Positions 10,140 to 22,024 are shown, counted from the stretch's first letter. The stretch is 64,000 nt of DNA from Puccinia triticina (GCF_026914185.1 NC_070567.1:5792001-5856000), one strand, 5' to 3'. A program made the numbers and translations. Notes: generated from the letters alone by a model not told the origin.

Positions 10140-10148
10140 GCGATGACC

Positions 10149-10966
10149 AAGGGTTAACTTCATACAAAGGTGCTCTTCGTTGGTAAGATAGCACCTGCGA
10201 CGATGACTCCACCCCACCCGTGATGCGTGGATGACTGCTGATGCGGAGAAAACTTTTCAAAAAGAGTGTTCAACCACCTGTACTTATTAGCAGTGCAAGA
10301 CCAGCACTAGTATTGAACTGACTGCCGATATGTCTACTCGATGAACCCCCTACATAGTCCCTAACAACACCTCCTTGGATGCCTACGCGATGAACCCCCT
10401 GGTCCGTAAGCGCCCTTCTGATTTGAAGATCATCTCCCTCCCTGCGGAAAGAAGGCCCGCACGCGCGAAGGAGTGGCCTTGAATATAAATTTTAGCTGCT
10501 TTGCACGGACTTTGCCTGAGGCGTTGCCAGAGCCTGAGGGACTTATGTCCTAGCAGGAGCTATGGCATCAGAGTTTGTTGAATCTAGTGGCGCTCAAATT
10601 TGAGGCTCGAGAACTCAATCTATACTAGACATAATCTGGAAAATACCTCAAGCCAGCAAAAAGGAAAGAGAGCAAATAGGCATGAAATGTAGAATCAAAT
10701 GGTCTTGTGTTGATATTGGGGCTGAGGGTGCAACAAAAAGTGGGCTGAAATATCCAAACCCTCCACATGAAAATGCAGAGCCCGCCTCCCCGGCATCCTT
10801 TCGGGAGCCCCGTTAGAGAGGTTTTGCGCCTGGTGTGGCTGGTCGATCGGGGTTTCACTTCCTGCCCGGGGGAGGGAGGGCAGACAAGCTTGACACCAAG
10901 TGTCCAGGCAGCAGCAACGACAAGGAAAAAATATTCGAAACGAAGCGCCAACAGATTCATTCAGGC
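10149..10966. other. Intergenic region upstream of the FTS/AKTIP-like gene
   Basis: No gene supported. Reading frames on both strands at 10625-11000 overlap the start of the downstream gene and look like shadows. The forward frame extends 5' to 10835 without a stop, so an earlier start for the next gene is possible. Confidence 0.4.
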
Positions 10967-11903
10967 ATGTCGAAACTCGAGATTTCACTGGAATATGCAA
11001 GCCTACGATTGCCCGGCCATTGTCCTCTGGGCGTCTGGGTCATCCCCTCTCCGGATGATATCCACCGTTAGTTTTCCTTTGACCACCTTTCCGTTTTGAA
11101 CCCCCATATTTTTCCAAAGTTTGCCTTGATCGCATTTCGGGCTGACTCGATCGTACCCTCTATGGGAATATGCCCTTCACCCCCCAAAAAAATGTCGCAA
11201 CACTCAATTTCGATCAACCGTACGTATCGAAACGAAATCGACGAAGACTGGTGTGGTACATTGTTTATACACAGAGGATACTATGCGGGAGGAATTTACA
11301 AATTTACGATCGATTTCTCACGAAACTATCCGTTTGACCGTCAGACGCCTCAGATCAATTTCCAGACGGATTGTTTTCATCCCTTGATCGATCAAGCCAA
11401 CCACGGTCTCTTCAACCTCGCCCTAAAATTTCCCGAATGGCTACCCCACGAGAATTTCATCTGCAATTTGCTCTATTACCTGAAGTCTTGTTTCAAGAGG
11501 CCTGGCTTGGAGTCCATTATCGCATCTGGTGACGATTCGATAGCCTTCAATAAGCATGCCTTCAGGTTAGTTTTCCTCTTCCCTTATGTATGCTGAGGAT
11601 CTGACGATTTGTTTGGTTGGTCACAGATTATATCGAGATCAAACCGATGTCTTTGCGACCCTTGCAGCACAGTCATCAAGTCTCTCAAGTTCTCCGACAA
11701 GTCTGTACGACCAAACTTCGAGCTCTCTACAGCAATCAATCCCTGCTTCCTCCCCGAGCGAAGATTCAAAGAAACTTAGCTCGAAAGACAACGGAGAGTC
11801 GAGATCAAGCCCAGCTAACAAATCCAAACATCTCATCAAATTCAATCCACTCGATGACGACCAATTCAAACAATTAAAACAAAAGATTTTCCTGGAGTTT
11901 TAA
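10967..11903 (+). CDS. FTS/AKTIP-like inactive E2 (UBC-fold) protein, 3 exons, 231 aa
   Basis: Exons 10967-11066, 11247-11565 and 11627-11903 join in frame (696 nt). Residues ~1-33 read LEYASLRLPGHCPLGVWVIPSPDDI, the usual start of AKTIP/FTS proteins. The UBC-fold core follows: GTLFIHRGYYAGGIYKF, the NYP motif (SRNYPFDRQTPQINF) and FHPLID. The HPN box and active-site Cys of true E2 enzymes are missing, as in E2 variants. A helical C-terminal part (NFICNLLYYLKSCF) and a Ser-rich linker precede the KFNPLDDDQFKQLKQKI end. In animals and Aspergillus, FTS works with Hook and FHIP to link endosomes to dynein; the same role here is inferred from family membership. Intron 1 is 180 nt, longer than its neighbours, and contains an in-frame-looking stretch, so an alternative start is possible. 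Upstream ATG at 10835-frame is less likely because similarity begins at 10967. Confidence 0.78.
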
Positions 11904-12229
11904 ATTCCTCCCTCCCTCTTACATGTTAATCGATAGTGAAGATAAAAATGCTAACCAGGTATATCACAATCTCTGACTATTTTGTTGTTTTATAGTGTGC
12001 ACACGACTTGTATTTCTTCTTTGAGTGTATGTCCACAGGGAGTAACTTATTTTCTCGCCATCTTGTTTATATACATTAAGGATTGGAAAGAGAGACATCT
12101 TCATAAAAATGTGATTTGAATGTGAAACGTATAGCAACAACTGGACTACCAGAACGTTTCCACAAGAACCCGTCCCCTTTGATTGTAGCTGCTCGCCAGA
12201 AGAGGTTTCCCCCCGCCTGGTGGACCTGA
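11904..12229. other. Intergenic between FTS-like gene and KDZ transposase
   Basis: No gene supported. It holds the 3' flank of the FTS-like gene and possibly 5' exons of the KDZ gene that I could not resolve. Confidence 0.4.
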
Positions 12230-14953
12230 TTGGTCTTCAGCGTGCGTATTTTGACATTTTCTTGCTTCCCCAACCCAACCATTCCACTCACCAAACAATC
12301 TATGATCTATATACTAGAACGCACCACGCAAGGCAAATCAATTCCTTTTTGCAACTGTACACCAGACGTCATCCGACTTTTGCATTATGGATTCGTTGCA
12401 AGCTCCGCCAAACAACCCCGCACTGCCTTCTCTATCCCGCTCCTTCAGTTCCACTACAAGTTATGGCAATCTACAAATGTTTCAACCTCAGGATTCACCA
12501 AAGCACTCTCTTCTTTCCTTGATAGCCAACACAAAAAACCTCTCCTTGCTTGCGGCTCAACAAAGAGCAGAAACTTCCGACTTCCATTCACCTATAGCTC
12601 CGATCTGTATTGCCGAATACTCATTCTGAAAGAACAGCTCTTGCAAGAAGGCTTACAAACAACCAACAAACAGAAATGGGCTTCCAAATGCCCTCGATGC
12701 TTTGGCCCAAGAGAAAACGAGGTTAAAGTTGATCCTGACGAACCCGACTTTATCATTGCCATGGATGGGAATTACCAGCAAAGACACTATGCCCATGCTA
12801 GTAAGGACTCGCCTTCCAACGCTCAATACCTGCCAACGTTCTTGCCACCCTCTGAGGTCAACACTAGCAAAGCTCTATGTGAATCTACCGATGCAAATGT
12901 TTCTGGAATTGAAGATCCATGTGCGTTAGCCCATAAGGCAGCAGATGATGCCCGCAACACCACTACTTGGCAGAAATGTGATGGCAGCGGATTATTTGCT
13001 GGTTCCTGCCAACATGACATCCCTCTGCTTTATACAAATGTTTACAAATCAGGTGAAAAGTAAGCATGTCTCATCTATGACCAATTCACAGTTTGATTGA
13101 TACTGTTTTTTGTCTGTGAATAGGTTGTATTATCCAATCTCTATCCTGGGAAAGATAATCAACTCTTTTCCCCAATCAAGGATAGGTGTTCTCTACGACA
13201 TCGGGTGTCAGCTTGAGACTCATATTCAAAAAGTAAGCAATTCTCTTCCAATTTTGATGTTACATCACATCACATACTAATGGATATCAGAAATGAATGC
13301 ATTGAGCAGCGCTCTTTTTTCTCGGATCGTCAATCTGATCTGATGTTCGGAACTTCTGTATTCCACTCTTACGTACATGAATGGTTGTGTCAAGTAAAGT
13401 ATAATCCCCAACTGAATAAGGCATGGGGACTATCTGATGGAGAGGGGCTAGAACAATTATGGGCATTCTTGTCCCCATTAGTATCTATATTGCGTGTTTT
13501 GTCTCGCTTCTGCCGTCTCATGGCGGTTCACAACCGCACTTTGTATTACGCAGCGGGATTAAACAAAACTGCTGGTAAGAGATACTTGATCATCTTCAAA
13601 TATTTTGCCCTGAGTTCAGTTCAAACTTGAGTCTGACTGCCATGCTCCAACTCTACAGGAGAGTGGCTGCTGTCAAAATTTGCCTTGGCCGATGATATCA
13701 TTAAGACAGCCCGCATTGCTCTTGATGCGTTGAACCAACTTTCCAACCCTCACTCGGTGACTGCGGGAACATACACAGACAATTTCTTCCAGCAGAAATG
13801 GGAAGACAAGCGCGCCTACCACCTTGAAACCACACAATCATACCAGGAGAAACAAAAAAAAGAACTTGGTCAACTTTTATGTCTAGAAGAGCAACTAGAG
13901 ACCAAATGGTAAGCTATACGCAATCTAAAGGGAACTTGACAGTTAAGAACTAAGAGTATGTCTGCAGGTCTTGTGAAAATTTGTCGCCAGCTCAAGGAAT
14001 AGCAAGAGCAAGAATAGTGTCTTGCCTCTCTGATCAAATCCTTGAACAGAGAACCAGAGTAGGTGACCCTACCATGCTAGAGAACTTGACCGGTCAGTAC
14101 TTATTTTTTTCTTTCAAATTTACTATACCGCTGTTTATTTTCTCATGCTGGTCTGCAATTGCAGTTCCTGAGCATGATAAAATGCTAAAGATCTGGTACT
14201 TGAAAACGGACCTCTGCCACAAATTCCTGGCGTTGATAGAGGAAAAAAAACCGCTGGTTTGCGTCTGTTGCCCAGGAGAACAAACAACTCTTGGTAAGCT
14301 CATCTCACACAGATACAGATTTGATTATTCCAAAATTCATTGATAGCACCTTCAGGAACCGATGGGCAGCAAAAGTTGATCAAGTCGGTTTGTAAACAAG
14401 CACAAGCACTCCAAAAGGTTTTGAATAGTTACAACAAACAGGTTTGCGAGTTTATTTGACTCTTCCCTGAGCGTGCACACCCAAGGCAGCTGGAGTACAA
14501 CAAGCTTTTGAAGCTTGAAGCGGAAGATGCATTTTGGAACAACGGTCTATTTACCAATCGGAACGAGCCATGGGCAGTCAACCCTATCACTCAAAAGGGG
14601 ATCTGTCATCTTGCCGCTTTCAACCGCGGGCTAGAAAAAGAACATTGTCTGGGATGGGAGGTTCGTCGAGCCATGCAATGTGCAGTTGAACAACACAACA
14701 CACTGTCACACCTGATCCTACAGATGACTACTGTCACCAGTGGCAGCAATTGCGAGTGGACCAAGCTAGCGGCACATCCCATCCTTCAAACCCTTGTTGC
14801 CCACCCAATTCTACAATCACTCGCTGCTCCAAAAAAGACGACAGTGGCAAGATCGTTGTTGCAATCTGAGCTTGTGAAAATATATCAACTCCAAATTGCA
14901 TGGCAGCGCACTTGCATCACGATCCGCTTTTCTGCAGAGGCAAAATGGAGTGC
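12230..14953 (+). CDS. KDZ-superfamily transposase, multi-exon, 5' end unresolved
   Basis: Exons that join in frame: (12230 or 12302)-13059, 13124-13232, ~13307-13574, 13659-13908, 13968-14092, 14165-14293, 14356-14441, 14490-~14953. The order of motifs is that of Kyakuja-Dileera-Zisupton transposases: a CNC...DVIRLLHYGF N-terminal segment, CPRCFG, IIAMDGNYQQRH (first catalytic Asp), DIPLLYTNVYKSGEK, GVLYDIGCQLETH (second Asp), FGTSVFHSYVHEWLCQVKYNP, GLSDGEGLEQLW (catalytic Glu), and the late WNNGLFTNRNEPWA block. All key residues are present and no frame break was found, so the copy may be functional. The upstream CxC region expected in the full protein is not seen, so 5' exons are missing or unresolved. 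The 3' end is uncertain: a GTAAGT donor follows GCA at ~14953. Terminal repeats were not found. Confidence 0.8.
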
Positions 14954-15229
14954 AAGTAAGTCCTCCCAATTGTGCACCTCCGGGGCTTGATGCCACTTTA
15001 GTTGTCAAAACTCTACCCTGTGCCACATTTGTGAGCAATTCTCGATCCCTTGGTTCTTCCACTTGTTTAGGCCAGCTCCTTCAGTTTCAAGATCATCTCC
15101 AAGAGCCCCGGACTCCCTTCTGGTTCCCATTCTTTTAGGTTTTTCTTTCAGTTCAACTTTGACTCAGCATAAGTTTATTTGGAGAGAAGAGGAGAGCAGT
15201 CTAGGGACAGACTGCAAGTTGGGGAGAGA
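14954..15229 (+). other. KDZ 3' flank joined to a Gypsy 3' internal end with polypurine tract
   Basis: After the last KDZ exon there is no clear gene. At 15200-15229 GGGACAGACTGCAAGTTGGGGAGAGA matches the style of the tract before the Gypsy-4 3' LTR (GGGACAGACAATGAGTTGGGGGAGGA at 61945-61970). It is therefore the polypurine tract of a Gypsy element whose upstream part is gone. Confidence 0.5.
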
Positions 15230-15893
15230 TGTGGTGAGCAAAATGGTACAGACGGTCCATGGTTCAAGATCCAGATGAAGACTCAAGATTCAAGTGACCA
15301 GTTATCAAGATCAAGCCCTCAAGATTATCCATCTCAAATTTCAAGCTCAAGATTCAAGATATTATGATTGATATTGATGATTGTTGTTGATTTTTCTCTC
15401 TGTTCTTTTTGAATGGATCGATCCATTGCACCCATCCTCTTATGTTACTCTCCTCATTTTTCTATGTATGTGGTTGATCTTTTCTTTGTGTGTGTTTTGT
15501 TTTGTTTGTGTTGTGCAGAGCTTGTTTGTAGTTAGGGATGTGATGAACATGTCTGTGACATGTTCACTTCCTGGAGTCTGAGTTTGAAGTTTGAACTCAG
15601 ATGATGGGGAGGCATGGCAGTCTTCTGATCCACGAAATACACCATCAAGATTCTCAGATCCTTATCCTCATCACCTCATCAGATCCTTATCAACCCTCAA
15701 GATCCTCATCAGCATCCTTTTCCAGATCCTTAACCCCCAAACCCGCCAACAAGTCTCACTGACCTTGTTGTTCAACCCCCTTTTCTCTGGTTTTCTCAGA
15801 TCTCATTCATCCTAGGACCTCACAGGAAGGCAGGCTCATCACCACTTTCCCTTCCAAGCACTGCCTACCGCCTGGCACGGTAGGAGTTCCACA
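15230..15893 (+). repeat. Gypsy-type LTR, family shared with 46542-47253 (copy A)
   Basis: Begins TGTGGTGAGC after a polypurine tract and ends GGTAGGAGTTCCACA. The end (GCCTACCGCCTGGCACGGTAGG) and the internal GTTAGGGATGTGATGA...ACATGTC block are shared with the solo LTR at 46542-47253. It contains many CAAGAT(C/T) repeats. A CTACCG/CGGTAG hairpin sits near the 3' end. Because a PPT precedes it, this is best read as a 3' LTR with its internal region deleted. Confidence 0.7.
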
Positions 15894-16640
15894 GCATCAA
15901 GATCTTGAGCCAAACATATGGCACGTACAGGGTCCGGCCAACGCGGGTGTTTGAGTTGGTCAAGCGGGCCCCCAAAGGCCGCCAAGCTTGGCCCGCTAGT
16001 GGAACTGGAACTGGACGCAGATCCAGCTGGGACTTTGTGGTTTTCTGTACAACACTACAAACATGGATGAATTTGGGAAGGCATATATTGATCAATATGG
16101 CATATATTGATCATTTTTTTTTTTTGGGGATTTCTCTTTAATTTTTTTCCTTCCTGCCAAATCGTAGCCATTCTTCCATCTCTCTTTCTCTTGATTTCCC
16201 CCTGTCTTAGTTTTCAACCATAGTAAAAGCTTCATTTTGTTGCCAGATCAAATAGGTCATTTCTACATACTCATATGAATTATTCCTGAGGAAAAATAGT
16301 CTGTTAAGTCAGGCAGGGAGGGGGAGGGGGGAGGAGGAATTGGGAGGCATGAATTATTGTCACTTGAACTTTGCAGAAGTGTTGAAATCTACTTTACAAG
16401 AAAAAAAAAAAAAACCCAAATCAGTCTTAATATATCATGCTACATCAATTTTGTTCAAATTTAATGGCTTGTATATATGACTCATCATATCCAATATCCT
16501 AAATTTCTACTAGGCCTGAGATTGATTTAACGTTTGTACCAGATTTGAGTAAGGTGTCTTTTGCTTCTTTTGTTCAATCAAAGACTAATGGGAGGTGTTT
16601 CCCCAATATATTCAATGAGTCAACTGATGTTATCCCAGAA
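15894..16640. other. Unassigned region after LTR copy A
   Basis: No gene supported. The 78-codon frame at 15905-16141 has no recognised domain. A short direct repeat GGCATATATTGATCA occurs twice near 16080-16110, followed by homopolymer tracts. From about 16640 the 174-bp tandem array begins. Confidence 0.35.
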
Positions 16641-17945
16641 TCTGAGGTTCAAGATTTTTAGAATCTAAAGAGATTGATTGAGTCTGGTTGGTTTGAAACA
16701 TCCCCTAAAATTATCAGGCAGTGTTTTTTGTGCTTCTGCCACTGTGTCTCATCCAGGGCTAAGATTTCTTTCATGATATTGGTACCATGAGGATCAGCAA
16801 TATATGAACAATAATTTGAGAAATTTTTGGTCTATGAAAGTCCCAAAATGTTGCAGTTACAGTCTGATCAGTGTGAAATATTGCCTAATTGGTTGGTTTT
16901 GTGGTGTTTCTACAACTACATCTCAAGTAGCAATGGGGATGAATTCATGATATTGGTACCGTAATGATGAGAAAATCTGAAAGATTAATTTAGGAAGGCT
17001 TTTTGACAATGAAAATCTCCCAATGTAGCGGCCCCATTTAATCAGTCACAAACTGTTGCCTCATTTTTTGTGTTTCTGGCATTATATCTCAACCAGGAAT
17101 GTTGATTATTCCATGATATTGGTACCAGAATGTTCATCCATTTGCAAAGAGTATTTTGGTGTGGCTTTCACGGATTAAAATCCCAAAACCAAGCGGCTAA
17201 AGTCTGATTAGTTTTGAAATATTGCCTAATTGGGTATTTTTTGGTGTTTCTGCCACTGTATCTCAACCCGCAATGCGAATGATTTCATGATATTGATACC
17301 ATTATGATAGGACATGTTGAAAGATTAATTTGGGTCAGCTCTTGACCATGAAAATCCCAAAATGTGGCAGCTACATTCTCATGAGTCTCCAAATATCACC
17401 AAATTGGGGTTTTCTTTGTGTTTCTGCCACCATATCTCAACTGGGAATGGTGATTATTTCATGATATTGGGACCAGAATATTCATCCATTTCCAAAGATT
17501 ATTTTGGTATAGCTTTCATGTATGGAAATGCCCAAAAGGAGCTGCTATAGTCTGATTAGTCTCAAAATATTGCCCAATTGGGTATTTTTTGCTGTTTCTG
17601 CCACTGTATCTCAACCCGCAATGCAAATGATTTCATGATATTGATACCATTATGATAGGACATGTTGAAAGATTAATTTGGGTCAGCTCTTGACCATGAA
17701 AATCCCAAAATGTGGCAGCTACATTCTCATGAGTCTCCAAATAGCACCAAATTGGGGTTTTCTTTGTGTTTCTGCCACTATATCTAAACTGGGAATGGTG
17801 ATTATTTCATGATATTGGGACCAAAATGTTCATCCATTTCCAAAGATTAGTTTGGTATAGCTTTCATGTATGGAAATGCCCAAAAGGAGCTGCTATAGTC
17901 TGATTAGTCTCAAAATATTCCCTAATTGGGTATTTTCTATCCAAT
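16640..17945. repeat. 174-bp satellite-like tandem array, about 7.5 monomers
   Basis: The motif TTTCTGCCACTGTATCTCAACC and variants recur with TGCCAC (or its variant) at 16737, 16911, 17077, 17251, 17425, 17599 and 17773. Spacing is exactly 174 bp except one 166-bp step. The block CATGATATTG(G/A)(T/G)ACCA follows in each monomer. Alternate monomers are much more alike (17251 with 17599; 17425 with 17773), giving a 348-bp two-monomer higher-order unit. No coding potential. Confidence 0.85.
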
Positions 17946-18541
17946 TTTGTATATAGTTTGTGTTGAAAGATACCCATGTTTTGTTGTGAAAACTTGCATT
18001 CTGTTTATTTCTATCTCCTTTTGATTAGAAAAAACTTTTTGTTAATGCTGGTCAAATTTAATGGTCTACTAACCAAAGCCTAAATTTAAGACTTGCTCAG
18101 AGGTATCAGGTGGCAGAATGGTGAACTGTACAATTACCTTCATCTTAATTACAAAACAACTGAGGCCTGGGTGTTTGGGGCCTCTATTAGCTAGTGTATC
18201 ATGAAACAAAAACCATTTCATCTGAGTCAACATTTTCTCATTAAAAAGACACCCTGGTCTGTGATCAGCCGCAGTCATCTTACTGACAATTGAGCTTTGA
18301 TTTCAGAAAGGTGACATACAGGTGCGACGCTGTCAGGTTGTATTTTGTGGGGCGGATAATATGCTCAACCCAGTTTCCATACTCACTGTCAGGTATGGTC
18401 GAGGAAATGAAACGCTGATAAAGCATGACATTGTAGTCACAAAGGTGGCACTCAGCAACAGCCTTTCTGAGATCATCCCCAACTTCCAACCCAACGAGAA
18501 ACTTATCAGGCGAGATATTTGGCTGAATTTTTCTCCTAAAA
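17946..18541. other. Region upstream of the 6-exon gene
   Basis: No confident gene. Open frames exist on both strands at 18280-18489 (-) and 18322-18657 (+), overlapping each other. The forward one is offset from the frame used by the downstream gene. A 5' exon or promoter of that gene may lie here. Confidence 0.35.
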
Positions 18542-21538
18542 ATGCTTCTATCTGCAGTCAGTTGCCATCTTCTTTTACAAGCGGCTGGTTACTCCCTCCT
18601 GAAAGTAATAGCCTTGCCAAGCCCTGTGCCAACAGCGGGAAACAGTCTGTCGCCTGATAGTCATGTACTGGAGCTACTCCAACCATTCTCACACAATGGA
18701 TATTGGGATATTCCAAACGATGGAAACCGTCAAAAACTTCCGTCGGTCCCTGATTGCGGGCCACCTGTGTTCGACTGCCAGCAAGCATCGCAGTCGTTTG
18801 GTGCTATCACTCCAGCGGCGGATATGACCGATTTAATCATTCCTCAAGAAGCTGAATTGGTTTCAAGACCAGCAAAGAGGCAGCGGCAGGCTCCTCGGCA
18901 TGAAGGTGAAAGCTGGAGGGCAACCGTTCGTCCCACAGCCGAGTCAGTCCAATCCACTCATTCTTTGGAGATTCCCCAGGGCTTACAAGGTGAGGAAGAC
19001 AGTTTTTTGCCAGCTGCTAATAATTGTGAAGGATTCAATCTTTGTTTTTCCCTACACAATTTGATTAGGATTGATCCAACCGGACCATAGAGCAAGTCTT
19101 TCAAAGAATGCCAACACTCTGGGCTTGTACGGATCATTCACTCCGCATTCGTCACCTTGGGCACCATGGGACTGGATTGAGCACCTTGGAAACTCTTATG
19201 AGAATGGATGGCCAAATGGACTACCATCAGCATCAAACCACGCCGCCTCGAGCAACTCCGTCTATCCCCAAGATCACAAGCTAGTAAACAGTTTCAATGA
19301 TAATTTCCTAGGAATGACATTTCCAAACTGTGGCCACTTGAAATCTAGTTCAAGACTAGAAGCCATACAAAATCAACTTCCAGATCCCACTGAGAGTCAA
19401 AGCAGGGAAGGATTTCTTTCAAAAATGGCAGCTCCATCCTCCTTTGGCATAGGAATGGATTTGGAATCTATTTTCAAAGGTGAAGCTCAGAGATATCTAC
19501 ACAATATGCTTGAAATGAACAAAAGTTTTATTGTTGGAAACTTTTTCCTTTTCAGAATTCAATGTACCCAGTTATCATCCTAATTCTTTGCAGAATGGTG
19601 GAATAGTTGATTTTACATATCCTAGCTTGGGAAATTTCTCTCCAGGAGATTCAGTAGCATCCCAGAACTTGGGTATGGAATCAAGATCAAAATTACAGGG
19701 TATTAAATGTGGCTCTTCTTTATAATGGTTGCGGGTGCTAGCATTGATCAAGACTGGATTCTGAACTGAAATTGTATCTGTTGTAGACTTCAATGTGCCA
19801 GATTATGACATGATTTCTTTTACAAATCTTAGAGCACGGCACTTTTCCTCTGAAAGCAAAAAGGGATTCCCATCAGGAAATATGGGTACAAAACCTCAAT
19901 TGAAGAGTGAGAAAGGTTTCTAATTTAATTATTCAGAATAAGTTAATTTTCTCATACTCATATATGTTCACTTGATTCATCAATCACTAGGTTTATGCTT
20001 GCCATTTTATCAATAAACTTTCCCAGAGGATGTCAACACAAAGGACTCAAGGGGAGGCAAAATTTCACACTTTCATATCCAATCAGTGGATCATGAAGCC
20101 AGATTTGATAATCATGGCACAGATTTGGAGCAGAGGAAAAATGAATTTCTGTTACCTTCAGCCCATAGATCAGATACATTACAAGATCACAGCAGCCATA
20201 CAAGATCACTAGAGTCAAATGTCCAAGGATATGTACATTTCAAGCAGATCTTGCCACACATAGAAAGTTTCAAATTTTCTTCAGGGGTGATTGATGGGAA
20301 TTCAGGGGAGTTGATACACCCAGAAGATTCAAATATGCAAAATAAAAATGTGGAGAATGAAAGTAAGTACTTAATTCTCTTGAGATATTGTTCCAGTTTT
20401 TGATAAATTTATATCTGATTTGGTATTCATGTAATATGAAGATATTATGCTTCATGGAAAAAATCCTGATGATCAGACTAGGACAAATGAAAATAATGTC
20501 AAAATTGGACCTGAAAACTACAACCTCCCAAAGTGTGCTTTAGCTTCAATTTCAGGTGGAATTAATCATGAGATTGATGACCCAGCAGAACAAAAGGCTA
20601 TTTGGAAACCAGTTGAAATTCGGAAGGCTTCTCATCATGAAAATAAAATAGGAGATTTGGAAATACCTGATCTGAATATATTTCCAAAGTCAATGAAACC
20701 TGGGAGAAGTAGTAAATTTTTTAAGCCAGAAAAAGAAGATACAATCATGAAGGGCCTTTGGGTTTATTTGGATGAATATGAAAAATCAATGAAAGATGGT
20801 GCTATAATTAGTGCTCCCCAGTGTATCACAGGTCTGCAGGTGAAAATTTATACCAAGAGATTTAAGAATGCTCCTCACTATTCCAAATTTGGAAAAACTC
20901 CCACAGAAACACCTCATTCTACTTACAAATATGAAGTTAAGATTATGCATGGTCATTCCAAAATTCTACAGAAAGATTTTCTTTTCAGAAGAATGAACCT
21001 TTTGAATCTCTATCTGAACATATGCCATCAAACTATAATTGATTGTCAGAAGCATCTTGAAGTCAGTACACTAGAGAATGCCAAAAGATCTTCAAATGAG
21101 TGGGTATCAAAGGTTATTTTCAAGCCATGTGATGGAAGCTTTCCAATTGTTGGAGGGGCAGAGAAGGAGAATGATAAAATTAGTATTTCAGACTTTGGCC
21201 CAATTCAAATTTATCTGATAAAATATTATTTTGCTGATGAGAATTCTCACACAAAGGTAATTAAAGTATCTCTTGCTCTCATTGGTTATTGGTATATGAA
21301 GTTTCACCCAGAATACTTTTTCACAAATTGGAATGATTATTGGAATCTTATGATTATTGTTTTAGGAAGAACCCTTTACAAAGGGGGTGACCATTCTTTT
21401 AGACATTACCACCCTGATGGGAATTCAAAACACAAAACAAATTATCTAAAGAGACTCTTAAACTTAGTAAAATTCTCAAAAGAAGTTTACCAAGGTACTA
21501 AGCCTTTTGAAATAGATGCTATAAAGAAAAAAGTGTAG
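18542..21538 (+). CDS. Six-exon gene of unknown function, 854 aa, possible signal peptide
   Basis: Not recognised. Exons 18542-18989, 19069-19479, 19556-19699, 19787-19915, 20027-20362 and 20442-21538 give 2565 nt without a stop. Every intron is phase 1, so exons 2-5 are symmetric and could be duplicated or skipped without breaking the frame. Exons 3 and 4 both open with (E/D)FNVP.Y and look like duplicated modules; exon 5 starts EDVN. With the chosen ATG the protein begins MLLSAVSCHLLLQAAGYSLL, which could be a signal peptide, and RPAKRQRQAPRH in exon 1 could be a nuclear localisation signal. Exons 1-5 are low-complexity, Ser/Asn-rich. The last exon is a compact domain rich in Tyr, Phe and Lys (EYEKSMKDG, IYTKRFKNAPHYSKFG, FRRMNLLNLYLNICHQ, ALIGYWYMKFHPEYF, SFRHYHPDG). 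A rust-lineage family or effector candidate is a guess. The intron-4 donor (GTTTCT) is weak, and the start is uncertain. Confidence 0.6.
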
Positions 21539-21871
21539 TTTCTTAAATAGTAATAAAATTTTACACTGTTGAACTCTTCATAAATTATAACTGCATGCTG
21601 TTTTAATCAATTTTCCAAATTTATTTTATGCTTTGTCTCATGGCCACTCCCTTAACAATTTGTCACTAAAAACCCTGAAAATCTGCTACATTTCTGCAAC
21701 ATCTTATAGCCTTCTTTTTTTTAAATAAAAGAATGGATGTACTTTGTTCACTGTAAAAAAACTTGTTGTGTACTATAGGGGACATCCACTTAATTTCCTG
21801 GACACAGTGTGTGTGTAGCTCAAAACTCTGTGCGCACTGCAAATGAAAAACCACGAATTCATGGAAAACTC
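21539..21871. other. 3' flank of the six-exon gene
   Basis: AT-rich, no gene supported. The next feature is a MITE whose left TAA is at 21872. Confidence 0.4.
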
Positions 21872-21874
21872 TAA

Positions 21875-22024
21875 GGCCCCATTTGGAGCCAATGTAATTG
21901 TGCAATATGATCTGGAATTTTGTGACATCTGATCAAGTTTTGGCAGACCTGATCAGATGTCACATAGGATGTCAGGCAAAAAAACTCACATATTGCCCGG
22001 ATTATATTGGCTCCTAACGGGGCC
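21875..22024. mobile_element. PIF/Harbinger-like MITE, copy 1 (TAA target duplication)
   Basis: A 150-bp element starting GGCCCCATTTGGAGCCAAT and ending ATTGGCTCCTAACGGGGCC. The ends are inverted repeats, and TAA lies on both sides (21872-21874, 22025-22027). The interior (GACATCTGATCAAGTTTTGGC, then GATCAGATGTCACATAGGATG) matches the second copy at 61213-61363. A 3-bp TAA/TTA duplication is typical of PIF/Harbinger elements. Confidence 0.85.
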
